Of a stretch of DNA of 64,000 bases, positions 1 to 8,370 are shown piece after piece (position 1 is the first letter of the stretch; the number at the start of each line of letters is the position of its first letter). The notes beneath the pieces are model-generated. The model was not told the origin of the DNA, ran no database searches, and saw nothing but the letters and a program-made list of their open reading frames with translations. A program made the translations under genes and the position numbers. Source of the DNA: Cyanobacteria bacterium SZAS-4 (GTDB taxonomy: Bacteria; Cyanobacteriota; Vampirovibrionia; Obscuribacterales; Obscuribacteraceae); NCBI GenBank assembly GCA_018266255.1, contig JAFEAT010000022.1:62001-126000 (forward strand), written 5' to 3'.

Positions 1-983
1 TGATCATTCCTATCTATGGCGACAATACGGGACTGGCTATTTCCAATGGACTCGCCCCCCGTCTCAGTCACCACGATGCGCACTTGATGGCAGTCTGCGC
101 AGTAGACGAAGCGATTCGCAACATGGTCTGCGTTGGAGCAGACCCAGACACAGTCACTTTGCTGGATAACTTCTGCTGGCCAGACCCGGTGCATGGTCCG
201 AAAAACAGTCAGGGCAAGGCTATGTTGGCACTGCTAGTGCGCGCTTGCCAGGGCTTAGCCGAAGCAGTTCTTGCATACAAAGCGCCTTTGATTTCTGGCA
301 AAGACAGTATGAAGAACGACTTTGATGACGGTGTCGTCAGACTCTCGATTCCGCCAACACTGTTAATCTCGGGCATGGCTCGCGTTCCTGATGTGAGCAA
401 ATGCGTGTCGATGGAATTCAAACAACCAGGCGACCTGATCTATCTAATCAAGGCTGGTAAACCAGGTTTAGCCGGCAGTCATTACGAAGAGATGCTCGGC
501 TGGCAATCAGCATTGATACCTCAGTTGGATCTACTAAAAGCGGCACAGATTTACCGCCAGTTTTACAAGGCGATTGAAAAAGGACTGATCAACTCTGCGC
601 ACGACCTCTCTGAAGGTGGGCTAGGCGTGGCAATCTCAGAGTGCATCATCGGAAGCGGCAAAGGGGCAAAAATCGACCTCACTCACGTCGTCGAACTGGA
701 AAAGAAGAATGCCGACAGCTCACCATTTCCATTCAGCACAGACAAAGTGCTCAGCCGCATCGACACCATACTCTTCGCGGAAGGTCCTGCGCGGCTCCTG
801 GTCAGCATTGACCCATCACAAAAAACGGAATGGGAATCGTTGTGGGCAGACTTCGAGTGCAACGAAATCGGAGTGGTATCAGACAAAAATCGATTAACGA
901 TCTGGGAAGGCGAGACCACTGTTATCGACGTAGCCCTGATGGATCTGGAACGAGCCTGGCGAACGGCTTTACCTTTTGATTAG
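1..983 (+). CDS. purL: Phosphoribosylformylglycinamidine synthase, synthetase subunit (C-terminal part)
   Basis: This is the C-terminal 326 codons of FGAM synthase, which converts FGAR, ATP and glutamine-derived ammonia to FGAM in purine synthesis. The first whole codon is at base 3 and the 5' end lies outside the window. Visible family motifs are GDNTGLAISNG (from base 18), SGKDSMKNDF (about base 295) and AHDLSEGGLGVAISE (about base 598), the last typical of the second AIR-synthase-like C domain. Glutaminase activity must come from the separate PurQ encoded 12 bases downstream, so this is not the fused one-chain enzyme. Whether PurS is fused at the missing N-terminus cannot be seen; the motif spacing resembles the longer PurL form of deltaproteobacteria. 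It is the first visible gene of the pur operon. Confidence 0.96.
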   Translation, partial: IIPIYGDNTGLAISNGLAPRLSHHDAHLMAVCAVDEAIRNMVCVGADPDTVTLLDNFCWPDPVHGPKNSQGKAMLALLVRACQGLAEAVLAYKAPLISGKDSMKNDFDDGVVRLSIPPTLLISGMARVPDVSKCVSMEFKQPGDLIYLIKAGKPGLAGSHYEEMLGWQSALIPQLDLLKAAQIYRQFYKAIEKGLINSAHDLSEGGLGVAISECIIGSGKGAKIDLTHVVELEKKNADSSPFPFSTDKVLSRIDTILFAEGPARLLVSIDPSQKTEWESLWADFECNEIGVVSDKNRLTIWEGETTVIDVALMDLERAWRTALPFD

Positions 984-995
984 CGAGGAGGACTG

Positions 996-1787
996 GTGCA
1001 CAAACCTGAGGCAATTGTTCTATGCGGCGACGGTATCAACTGTGATGCCGAAACTGGTTGGGCGCTAAATCTGGCGGGCTTCGAGCCAAAGCCCATGCAC
1101 GTATCAGACCTGCTCAACAACTCAGGAGTGCTAGAAGCTGCGCAGATGCTGGTTATTCCGGGCGGCTTCTCATACGGTGACGAAATCGCGAGCGGAAAAA
1201 TTTTGGCGATCAAGTTGAAAGAACGATTGCGCGACGCCCTCTACAACTACATTGAAAACGGCAAGTTGGTGCTCGGAATCTGCAATGGATTCCAGGTTCT
1301 GGTGCAGCTCGGGCTGCTTCCATTCTCTGGCGAGAACGATCCGCGCATCGTCAGTCTCGTGCGCAACACACAATTAAAGTTCATCAACAGATGGGTGCGT
1401 CTGCAAGTTTTTCCTGATGTGAACAGCAGATTTTTCACCTCGCTTAGAGAAATAGAGTTGCCAATCCGTCACGGCGAAGGGCGTCTAGCGCTCGAATTGC
1501 TTGAAGACGGCGCGAAAGAATCAACTGAACAGACCGTAAAACGTCTGGCACCACTCCGCTATACAGAAGAAGTGAACGGCAGCTTCGACAGAATCGCGGC
1601 GCTGACAAATCCTGCCGGCAACGTGCTTGGACTGATGCCTCATCCAGAAGCGTTTGTTCGCTGGACGCAAAATCCATCATGGACGCATCGGCAAGTTGCG
1701 ATAAAACGTTTCGAGCGAACCAATTCAATTGCCGAAATCCCGCATGGTTTAGCCATTTTTTCCAACGCGGCAGCATCGCTGAATTGA
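996..1787 (+). CDS. purQ: FGAM synthase glutaminase subunit PurQ
   Basis: Class I glutamine amidotransferase that supplies ammonia to PurL. The nucleophile Cys96 sits in the elbow GICNGFQ, and the His216/Glu218 pair sits in MPHPEAF near the C-terminus, so the catalytic triad is complete. The N-terminal GDGINCD and IPGGFSYGDE segments are also typical of the family. Length is 263 residues, slightly longer than the common form of about 225-230. The start is GTG at 996, preceded by the ribosome-binding sequence GAGGAG at 985-990. It lies 12 bases after purL and 14 before purM, so co-transcription is expected. Confidence 0.96.
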   Translation: MHKPEAIVLCGDGINCDAETGWALNLAGFEPKPMHVSDLLNNSGVLEAAQMLVIPGGFSYGDEIASGKILAIKLKERLRDALYNYIENGKLVLGICNGFQVLVQLGLLPFSGENDPRIVSLVRNTQLKFINRWVRLQVFPDVNSRFFTSLREIELPIRHGEGRLALELLEDGAKESTEQTVKRLAPLRYTEEVNGSFDRIAALTNPAGNVLGLMPHPEAFVRWTQNPSWTHRQVAIKRFERTNSIAEIPHGLAIFSNAAASLN

Positions 1788-1801
1788 TTAGAGGAGAGCA
1801 G

Positions 1802-2794
1802 ATGGAAAACACATACGCAGCAGCTGGAGTAGATGTCTTGAAGGCAGAAGCCTTCGTCGGACGTTTGAAAAAGCTCTCTCGTCGACCAGGGCACGAAAAG
1901 CTCTGGGCTGGCGCTGGCGGCTATGCGTCGGTGGTGCCCATTTCTGACTCACAAGCAGTGGCACTGACCACCGACGGTGTCGGCACCAAGTTGCTTCTGG
2001 CCAGCGAGTTGGACAAACTGGACACTATCGGCATCGATCTAGTCGCAATGTGCGCAAACGACTTGATTTGCGTGGGCGCCAAACCACTCTCGTTTTTGGA
2101 CTATTACGCCACCTCGAAGTTGGTCGATAATTACGCCGACGACATCATCAAAGGAATCGCAGAAGGCTGCGACCAAGCAGGAATGCTTCTGGTCGGCGGA
2201 GAAACCGCTGAAGTGCCTGATTTGTATCAAGACAAGCACTTCGATCTCGCCGGATTTTCGATGGGGCTGGTAAGCAAAACGGAACTCATTACCGGTGACG
2301 ATATCGCACCTGGCGATGCAATCGTCGGTGTGGCATCGAGCGGAGTTCACTCAAATGGATTTTCACTGGCTCGCAAGGTCGTGCCGAAAAGCAAGTGGGA
2401 AGCCTTGCTCACACCTACTCTAATTTACGTAAAACCAGTGGTTGAACTGTTCGGCAAGCCTGAGGTCAAGCTCAAAGGTATCGTTCACATCACAGGCGGT
2501 GGCTGGCGCAATCTCTTCCGCCTCAAAGACGGCGTTGGTTTTTCAATCGACAAACCGCTGCCCGAGCCTGAAGTTTACGCCGAATTGAGAAAGCACGTCG
2601 CACAAGAAGAACTATTTAAAACATTCAACATGGGAATGGGACTGGCAGTGATCGTCAACAAAGCGCACGCTGCCAGCGTTATCGAGACCTTTACGAAACA
2701 CAACTTTCAAGCACAGCTTGTTGGACAAGTCACCGATCAAGGTGACAAGCTTAGTGTCGAATGCAACGGCACTAAGTTCGCAATTGCGAACTAA
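1802..2794 (+). CDS. purM: Phosphoribosylformylglycinamidine cyclo-ligase (AIR synthase)
   Basis: Converts FGAM and ATP to aminoimidazole ribotide, the step after PurL/PurQ. The 330-residue product starts at ATG 1802 behind GAGGAG at 1791-1796. An in-frame start farther upstream would run into purQ and lacks a ribosome-binding site, so it was not used. Family signatures are the Gly-rich GAGGYAS near residue 38, DGVGTKLLLA near residue 59, HSNGFSLAR in the middle and HITGGGW in the C-terminal half. No truncation is seen. The gene is in the middle of the operon. Confidence 0.96.
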   Translation: MENTYAAAGVDVLKAEAFVGRLKKLSRRPGHEKLWAGAGGYASVVPISDSQAVALTTDGVGTKLLLASELDKLDTIGIDLVAMCANDLICVGAKPLSFLDYYATSKLVDNYADDIIKGIAEGCDQAGMLLVGGETAEVPDLYQDKHFDLAGFSMGLVSKTELITGDDIAPGDAIVGVASSGVHSNGFSLARKVVPKSKWEALLTPTLIYVKPVVELFGKPEVKLKGIVHITGGGWRNLFRLKDGVGFSIDKPLPEPEVYAELRKHVAQEELFKTFNMGMGLAVIVNKAHAASVIETFTKHNFQAQLVGQVTDQGDKLSVECNGTKFAIAN

Positions 2795-2818
2795 AGAAAA
2801 CTCACTCAGGAGACGACG

Positions 2819-4417
2819 ATGCGAACAATATTAGTAAGTGTCTGGGATAAGACAGGCTTAGAACACTTCCTCAAAGGCGTTCAAGAATATGGCGAAGTGA
2901 GGCTGATCGGCACACGAAGCACGTCTAAGTTTTTAGAAGAGAAGGGCTTCAAGTGCGAAGCCGTCGAAGAGCTGACGAAATTTCCAGAGATTCTCGATGG
3001 CAGAGTAAAAACGTTGCATCCAAAAGTATTTGCTGGAATTCTCTCTCGACCATCGAAGGAAGACCGCGCCAGCTTGACTGAACATGGCATTAGCGAAATC
3101 GATATCGTCATCGTCAATCTCTATCCGTTCGAAGAAAAGTTGAAACAGAATTTGACCGAGCCTGAGATGATCGAAAACATCGACATCGGCGGAGTCAGCC
3201 TGTTGAGAGCCGCAGCGAAGAACTACACGCGTGTCACAGTCGCTTGTAATCCAGATCAGTACGAAGACATTTTGCAAGAGATGGCAGCCGAAAAGGGCGA
3301 GTTGAGCCACACATTCAGAAGACAGTTAGCCCAGCAAACGTTCCAACACACTTCCGAATACGACACTCTGATTGCCAATTACTTTGCCTCCAGCCAGGGT
3401 AGTGCTGATTCGATTGCAGCAACCGCAGCTGGTGCAGGTGGCGATCTGCCGCAAGCATTGGATATCAAACTGGCTCAATTCCAGGAACTGAGATATGGTG
3501 AGAACCCGCACCAGGCTGCGGTTTGGTACTCAGACGGTCGCTTCTCGGGAACGACAGAAACCAAAGATTCTTTCCCTCCGTTCGAGCAGTTGCAAGGCAA
3601 AGAACTTTCATCAAACAACATCACCGACACATACTGTTTAGTTCGCATCTTGCGTGACATCGGTTCACCGGCTGCTTGCATCATCAAACACAATAACCCT
3701 TGCGGAGTGGCTGTCGGCAAAGATTTGCTCGATGCATACCAGAAAGCTTACGATACCGATCCGATGGCAGCGTTTGGTGGCATCTTCGGATTCACTGAGA
3801 AGGTGACCGCCGAACTGGCTGAAAAGATCACGCAAGGATTTGTCGAAATCGTTGCAGCGCCTGACTTTGATGAAGCGGCTCTGAAAGTGTTCAAAGCAAA
3901 GAAGAATGTTCGCGTTCTGAAACTTCGCTCTTCACTTTTGCTGCCGACCGAAACAACTTCGTGGCACTTGCGAGATCTGCAAGACTTCGGTTGGATCATC
4001 GAAAAGGACGTCGAACCACCAGTTCAACTGGCTCAATTCCAATGTGTCAGCGGCGGCAAACTGCAGAACGAGCACATCGTCGACGCAGCGTTCGGATGGG
4101 CAGTCGTGAAGCACCTGACCAGCAATGCTATCTTCGTCGTCAAAGACGGACAATCACTGGGATTTGGTATCGGTCAAACGAGCAGAATCTCAAGCGTCAA
4201 TATCGCGCTTAATCAAGCTGGTGAAAAGGCAAGAGGGGCAATCATGGCGAGCGATGCTTTTTTCCCTGCTACAGACAACATCGATGCTGCTGCCAAAGCA
4301 GGCATCAGCGTCATCGTTCAGCCTGGTGGAAGCGTCAAGGACAAAGACGTGATCGCTGCCTGCGAAGCAGCTGGTATCACGATGTTGTTCACAGGACAAC
4401 GTTGCTTCAAGCACTAA
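2819..4417 (+). CDS. purH: Bifunctional AICAR transformylase / IMP cyclohydrolase
   Basis: Carries out the last two steps of IMP synthesis: formyl transfer to AICAR, then ring closure. The 532-residue product has an N-terminal MGS-like IMP cyclohydrolase domain (about 1-190, with GRVKTLHP at 61-68). After a short Ala/Gly-rich linker (about 192-212) comes the transformylase domain, with LRYGENPHQ at 224-232 and the catalytic Lys290-His291 in KHNNPCG. ATG at 2819 follows CAGGAGA with good spacing. It sits 24 bases after purM in the same operon. Confidence 0.97.
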   Translation: MRTILVSVWDKTGLEHFLKGVQEYGEVRLIGTRSTSKFLEEKGFKCEAVEELTKFPEILDGRVKTLHPKVFAGILSRPSKEDRASLTEHGISEIDIVIVNLYPFEEKLKQNLTEPEMIENIDIGGVSLLRAAAKNYTRVTVACNPDQYEDILQEMAAEKGELSHTFRRQLAQQTFQHTSEYDTLIANYFASSQGSADSIAATAAGAGGDLPQALDIKLAQFQELRYGENPHQAAVWYSDGRFSGTTETKDSFPPFEQLQGKELSSNNITDTYCLVRILRDIGSPAACIIKHNNPCGVAVGKDLLDAYQKAYDTDPMAAFGGIFGFTEKVTAELAEKITQGFVEIVAAPDFDEAALKVFKAKKNVRVLKLRSSLLLPTETTSWHLRDLQDFGWIIEKDVEPPVQLAQFQCVSGGKLQNEHIVDAAFGWAVVKHLTSNAIFVVKDGQSLGFGIGQTSRISSVNIALNQAGEKARGAIMASDAFFPATDNIDAAAKAGISVIVQPGGSVKDKDVIAACEAAGITMLFTGQRCFKH

Positions 4418-4450
4418 TAATTACGCAGCAGGATAAAACGGGAGACCGAT

Positions 4451-4972
4451 ATGAATAAACCGGTAGTCGGAATCGTGATGGGCAGCGAAACTGACTATGA
4501 AACGTTGCAGTTTGCAGAAGAAATTCTGAGCAGCTTTTCTGTGCCTTACGAGATCTCAATCACGAGTGCGCACCGCACGCCACAAGTCATGTATGAGTAC
4601 GCGACGACGGCGGTATCGCGCGGTTTGAAAGTAATCATCGCGGCAGCCGGAGGGGCAGCGCACCTTCCTGGTATGGTATCCGCACTGACGACACTGCCTG
4701 TGCTTGGCGTGCCGATACAATCAAAAGCGTTGAGTGGATTAGACAGCCTGCTCTCGATTGTACAAATGCCTGCCGGCATTCCCACAGCAACATTTGCCAT
4801 CGGTACCAGCGGCGCCACCAACGCCGCTTTGTTCGCTGTGCAGATATTAGCAGTCGAGGATAAAGCACTAGGCGGCAAGCTCGAAGTCTATCGCAAACAG
4901 AGGGCTGATGCGGCTCTTGCCGGCAACTCGAAAGTGCAAGCCAGACTGACAAAAGGTGCTGATTTCAAATGA
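4451..4972 (+). CDS. purE: N5-carboxyaminoimidazole ribonucleotide mutase
   Basis: Class I PurE, which isomerises N5-CAIR to CAIR. The 173-residue protein shows the nucleotide-binding MGSETDYETL at the N-terminus and the conserved SAHRTP loop near residue 39. It also has the Gly/Ala-rich AAAGGAAHLPGM segment, and the typical GVP and MPAGIPTATFAIG stretches. The adjacent purK supports the two-enzyme bacterial route (PurK then PurE class I) rather than direct carboxylation. GGGAGA precedes ATG 4451. The stop overlaps the purK start by 4 bases (ATGA), which suggests translational coupling. Confidence 0.96.
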   Translation: MNKPVVGIVMGSETDYETLQFAEEILSSFSVPYEISITSAHRTPQVMYEYATTAVSRGLKVIIAAAGGAAHLPGMVSALTTLPVLGVPIQSKALSGLDSLLSIVQMPAGIPTATFAIGTSGATNAALFAVQILAVEDKALGGKLEVYRKQRADAALAGNSKVQARLTKGADFK

Positions 4973-6171
4973 AGCACATCGGTGTGCTCGGCGGCGGGCA
5001 ACTAGGAATGTTGCTCACTGAAAGTATCTATCGGCACGGCGGTACCGTATCGATTTACGACCCTGACACACTCGCACCGGCGAGCAAGATGGTTAGCGCC
5101 GGACATCACTTCACCAAGAAGTGGACTGACATTCAGGCGCTCGGCGAATTCTTCTCAGGTGTGGATGCCACCACATACGAGTTTGAGAATGTCGAAAGCA
5201 CAGAGCTCTATCAATTCGAAAAAATAAAACCGATTCATCCCAGCGTCAGTGTCCTATACACGACACAGGATCGTGCACGGGAAAAAAGTTTTTTACGAGA
5301 GAACAAGCTTCCTCATGCCACATTTCGCTCGATAACGGACTTGAGCACGCTATCCAAAACCGTGTCGGAGTTTGGATATCCATGCATTTTGAAGAGCTGC
5401 CGAGGTGGCTACGATGGCAAAGGTCAGTTCTTTTTAGCCGACGAGAAAGATCTCAACAACGCCCTTGCTGCTTTGAAGAATATAAAAGGTGACTACTTCG
5501 GCGTGCTCGAAGAAGTACTGAACATCGAACTCGAAGTCAGTTGCATCGTGGCGCGCTCGCCGCAAGGACAAGAAGTTATTTTTCCTGTCTTCGAAAACAT
5601 CCACAAGAATCAGATCTTGGACTTCACAATTTTTCCTGCTCGTATTCCCGCAGCGGTAGAAACCAAAGTTCGTGAAATCGCTCTGGATGCGGCACGAAAA
5701 CTGGGTGTCTTCGGATTGCTGACGACCGAATTTTTCATCACGAAAACAAAGGCGCGTCATGCACAAGGCGCAGAATGCGACGACTGGCAAATCTACATCA
5801 ACGAGTTCGCACCACGCCCGCATAATTCAGGACACGTGACCAGAATTGCTTGCACACTCAGTCAGTTTGATGCCCTGGCGCGAGTAATGCTCGACATTCC
5901 ATTGAGCGAACCGAAAATCATTGCGCCCGGAACATTCTGCATGGGTAATTTGCTTGGCGATGTCTGGTTGGCGCAGGGACGCAACGACTTAAATTTGTCA
6001 ACCATGGCAAATCATCCTAACGTCATCGATGTCGTCCTCTATGGCAAGCACGAGGCTCGTGCAGGAAGAAAAATGGGACACTTCGTCACCTACGCAGAAA
6101 ACGCTGATTCGGCATTGCATTCAGCCAAAGAATTTCGCAAAAGCCTAATCGAGTTTAGCGGCAAGTTGTAA
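4969..6171 (+). CDS. purK: N5-carboxyaminoimidazole ribonucleotide synthase (ATP-grasp)
   Basis: ATP- and bicarbonate-dependent carboxylation of AIR to N5-CAIR, the substrate of PurE. The 400-residue protein begins with the pre-ATP-grasp Rossmann motif GVLGGGQLGML. It carries the ATP-grasp loop LKSCRGGYDGKGQ (about residues 140-152) and the C-terminal metal/ATP motif NEFAPRPHNSGH. A short insertion (about residues 258-272, before the INEFAPR strand) is longer than in most homologs. The start overlaps the purE stop. The coding end is only one base from the end of the convergent next gene, leaving no room for a separate terminator. Confidence 0.95.
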   Translation: MKHIGVLGGGQLGMLLTESIYRHGGTVSIYDPDTLAPASKMVSAGHHFTKKWTDIQALGEFFSGVDATTYEFENVESTELYQFEKIKPIHPSVSVLYTTQDRAREKSFLRENKLPHATFRSITDLSTLSKTVSEFGYPCILKSCRGGYDGKGQFFLADEKDLNNALAALKNIKGDYFGVLEEVLNIELEVSCIVARSPQGQEVIFPVFENIHKNQILDFTIFPARIPAAVETKVREIALDAARKLGVFGLLTTEFFITKTKARHAQGAECDDWQIYINEFAPRPHNSGHVTRIACTLSQFDALARVMLDIPLSEPKIIAPGTFCMGNLLGDVWLAQGRNDLNLSTMANHPNVIDVVLYGKHEARAGRKMGHFVTYAENADSALHSAKEFRKSLIEFSGKL

Positions 6172-6172
6172 T

Positions 6173-6943
6173 CTAAGAGTCATTCTTCCGTCGCGAAAAC
6201 CGTTCTCTCCTCTGCTGCCAGAGTGTGTAGTCTGGTTTTCTCCGGCGTTCCATAACGAGACCGCCGACAGAAAAAATGCCGGCAGCAGTAGCGGTGATAT
6301 AAAGCCTCACCTTTTGGCATCCGCCCGGTACAGGTCCGAACGGACTAGCGTTCATCACGGCTTCAATGACCGCTTTTTCACTTTTCCTATTGATTAAGAG
6401 TCCCGCGGTTGTGAGTCTGGGGGCTACAGTTAGCGTTCCCAGCTGATCTAATTCCAGAGAAATCTTTGCGCATGAATGGGCCGATTTAAACTGAATCTGA
6501 GCAAGCAGCCCGGTTTCCACCGTTGCCAAAACTGTTTCAAAATATGATCTTAGAAATTCCGGCTCAGCCTGAATCCGTTCTATTCTCGCGCAGGTCAGAA
6601 TTGGCTCGGGCTCATCAAAAGCAATTTCAATTCTTAGCGGTCCATGGCAATTACTTGGTAGCCCTCCGAATGGTGAACAATTCTGCACGCTTTTCAATAT
6701 CGCCCAGTCAGGCGGCTTGAGACAATATTTGATCCGAAAATCCGAACAGAAACCGTCGCTGTACAAAGTGAACCCCAATTTAGCGGAGCGCGCAGTTGCA
6801 CCGGTTTTTTTGAAGCGTGTTGCTCGATCCGAATTAATAGTTACGATTTGCATGGTGTGCAGGCAGTTCATCACGCTGTCCATTACTGACTTCATGTAGT
6901 CATAGAGGCAAGGTTCATGGACGATGATTTTGTAGTCAGACAT
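6173..6943 (-). CDS. Protein with two TonB/TolA C-terminal-like domains
   Basis: Function unknown; 256 residues from ATG 6943, which has AGGA seven bases upstream (a TTG 21 bases further upstream lacks a good site). The chain looks like two copies of a TonB/TolA C-terminal-type fold, residues about 35-110 and about 138-222. Each ends in a matching signature: AILKSVQNCSPFGGLP at 81-96 and AVIEAVMNASPFGPVP at 191-206, followed by a beta strand. TonB proteins normally have an N-terminal membrane anchor and a Pro-rich spacer before one such domain. Neither is visible here, so a periplasm-spanning energy-transducing role is doubtful. The C-terminus (about 232-256) is Arg/Lys-rich. The gene converges on purK. 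Confidence 0.7.
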   Translation of the reverse strand: MSDYKIIVHEPCLYDYMKSVMDSVMNCLHTMQIVTINSDRATRFKKTGATARSAKLGFTLYSDGFCSDFRIKYCLKPPDWAILKSVQNCSPFGGLPSNCHGPLRIEIAFDEPEPILTCARIERIQAEPEFLRSYFETVLATVETGLLAQIQFKSAHSCAKISLELDQLGTLTVAPRLTTAGLLINRKSEKAVIEAVMNASPFGPVPGGCQKVRLYITATAAGIFSVGGLVMERRRKPDYTLWQQRRERFSRRKNDS

Positions 6944-7138
6944 CACGTTATCCTGCGACTTCAAATATCATCCCATATTAAGCGGTTGGCAACTCGGCAG
7001 GCGCGTTGCGCGACATTTCTGATTTGCAGTCGAGACCGCACCACGCCAGCATAGTTGGAAAGACGTGCTCCAGACGTAACGACCTGGTGACAATCCTTCG
7101 ATATCTTGTGAAAAACAAGGTCGGTGGAGGTTGCACAA

Positions 7139-8314
7139 TTGAGAGATACAAGCAACGGTGTCGCCGCGAGCGCCTACGACATGGCGCTTGCCGGAGGTAG
7201 CTTCGGAGGATTCGACGCAACTGCCTACAGCCCGAGCGATGCGACGAACCTGGCGAGCCAGGCAAAGTCACACTTATCCGCAGAAGCATTTTCACCACAA
7301 TCGAAGTTACCCGAACAAACCCATAACTATCTGGGCGTGGCCGCCGACATTACAAACGGCATTGTGAACGAAGTACTCAATCACCCTGGGCAGATTGCAC
7401 AAACTGTTGCCGAGTCAGCAATGGCAGGGTACGCGTTCAGATTGGCACCACCAGTGGTTCGAAGCGCAGCGCTGACTTTAGGCGCAGTCTATGCAGGATA
7501 TCAGTTCTACCAGAAAGCCCCAGGCTGGGTGAACGACGCATCGACCGTTGTAAACGCACAGTCCTACTCAGCCGACCAAGTAGCGAAAGCGCATGTTGGA
7601 CTCGAGAAGCTTGGCGGAGGCGCAGTTCATCTAGCAGCCGGTGGTGTTGCATTTAGTGGAGGTATGTACGCACCAGAATTGTACAGTTCTGTGAAAGGAG
7701 CTTATTCCGGGCTGCGCTCCGGAACGCTCAGCTCCGAAGAAGTGCTTGCTTCGATGAAGAAGCAGTTCGAGAAAGAGGCGAAAGCGGTCAAATGGGACGA
7801 GAATCCAGCATGGATGAAACCCAAAGAAACGATCTTGTCGCGAGAAGAAACCTCCAAGCTATTTGAATCGCTAGCCACCAAAGGCAGTGACTACACATTT
7901 GTCAAAAAGCCCTACACCGTCACAATCCGCGATGGTGTGCCGAACGAGATCGTTATGGATATTCAAAACAAGCCTCAAGTAGTAGAGGCTGGTAAAAAAG
8001 TCGTGCAGCGGATAATGCCTGATGGAGCGAAAGACACCTATCCAATCGACCACGAGACTTTCTTGGCTCGATGGAACCCGACAGGCAATCCTGGTGAATA
8101 TGCACCCAAACCCATACCGACCAAGATGGTACTTCTAGACCGCGATGTGCAAATTGCCGGTCACGCAGGACCGCAATTGGGTAATGCAAAAGACATGCTT
8201 GCTACCGACGGATCGAAGTTCTGGACAGTACAAAAGTCCCCGTTGTTGGACACTTATGTGGGCGTAGATGAGAAGTCTCAGGCGCTGCTGGCTGCTCTTG
8301 CTAAAAAAGCCTGA
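7139..8314 (+). CDS. Uncharacterised protein with hydrophobic middle and PGDYL/YPI-like C-terminal half
   Basis: Not recognised as a named family. I place the start at TTG 7139 because GGTGGAGG (7123-7130) lies eight bases before it; the alternative GTG at 7124 would itself be part of that ribosome-binding site. The 391-residue product has a Ser/Ala-rich N-terminus. A weakly hydrophobic Ala/Gly-rich region (roughly residues 85-210) may insert in or associate with membranes. The C-terminal half has repeated valine-rich strand-like segments and two copies of a YPI...F-type pattern (YPIDHETFLARW, then KFWTVQ). Such patterns occur in small bacterial modules of unknown role. It is divergent from the TonB-like gene and convergent with the HAD gene. 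Confidence 0.6.
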   Translation: MRDTSNGVAASAYDMALAGGSFGGFDATAYSPSDATNLASQAKSHLSAEAFSPQSKLPEQTHNYLGVAADITNGIVNEVLNHPGQIAQTVAESAMAGYAFRLAPPVVRSAALTLGAVYAGYQFYQKAPGWVNDASTVVNAQSYSADQVAKAHVGLEKLGGGAVHLAAGGVAFSGGMYAPELYSSVKGAYSGLRSGTLSSEEVLASMKKQFEKEAKAVKWDENPAWMKPKETILSREETSKLFESLATKGSDYTFVKKPYTVTIRDGVPNEIVMDIQNKPQVVEAGKKVVQRIMPDGAKDTYPIDHETFLARWNPTGNPGEYAPKPIPTKMVLLDRDVQIAGHAGPQLGNAKDMLATDGSKFWTVQKSPLLDTYVGVDEKSQALLAALAKKA

Positions 8315-8325
8315 AAGCTCACAAT

Positions 8326-8364
8326 GTCTCCAGTCTTCGGCTCAATGAAGACTACCTTTGAGAC
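8326..8364. terminator. Hairpin between convergent genes
   Basis: A stem-loop lies between the two stop codons: outer arms GTCTC (8326-8330) and GAGAC (8360-8364), inner arms AGTCTTC (8332-8338) and GAAGACT (8347-8353). There is no clear T-run on either strand, so intrinsic termination is only possible. Confidence 0.35.
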
Positions 8365-8370
8365 GTGCAT

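Noticed and set aside
1679..1801. An N-terminal extension of PurM into purQ
   Set aside because: The ATG at 1802 has a strong ribosome-binding site and gives the normal family N-terminus.
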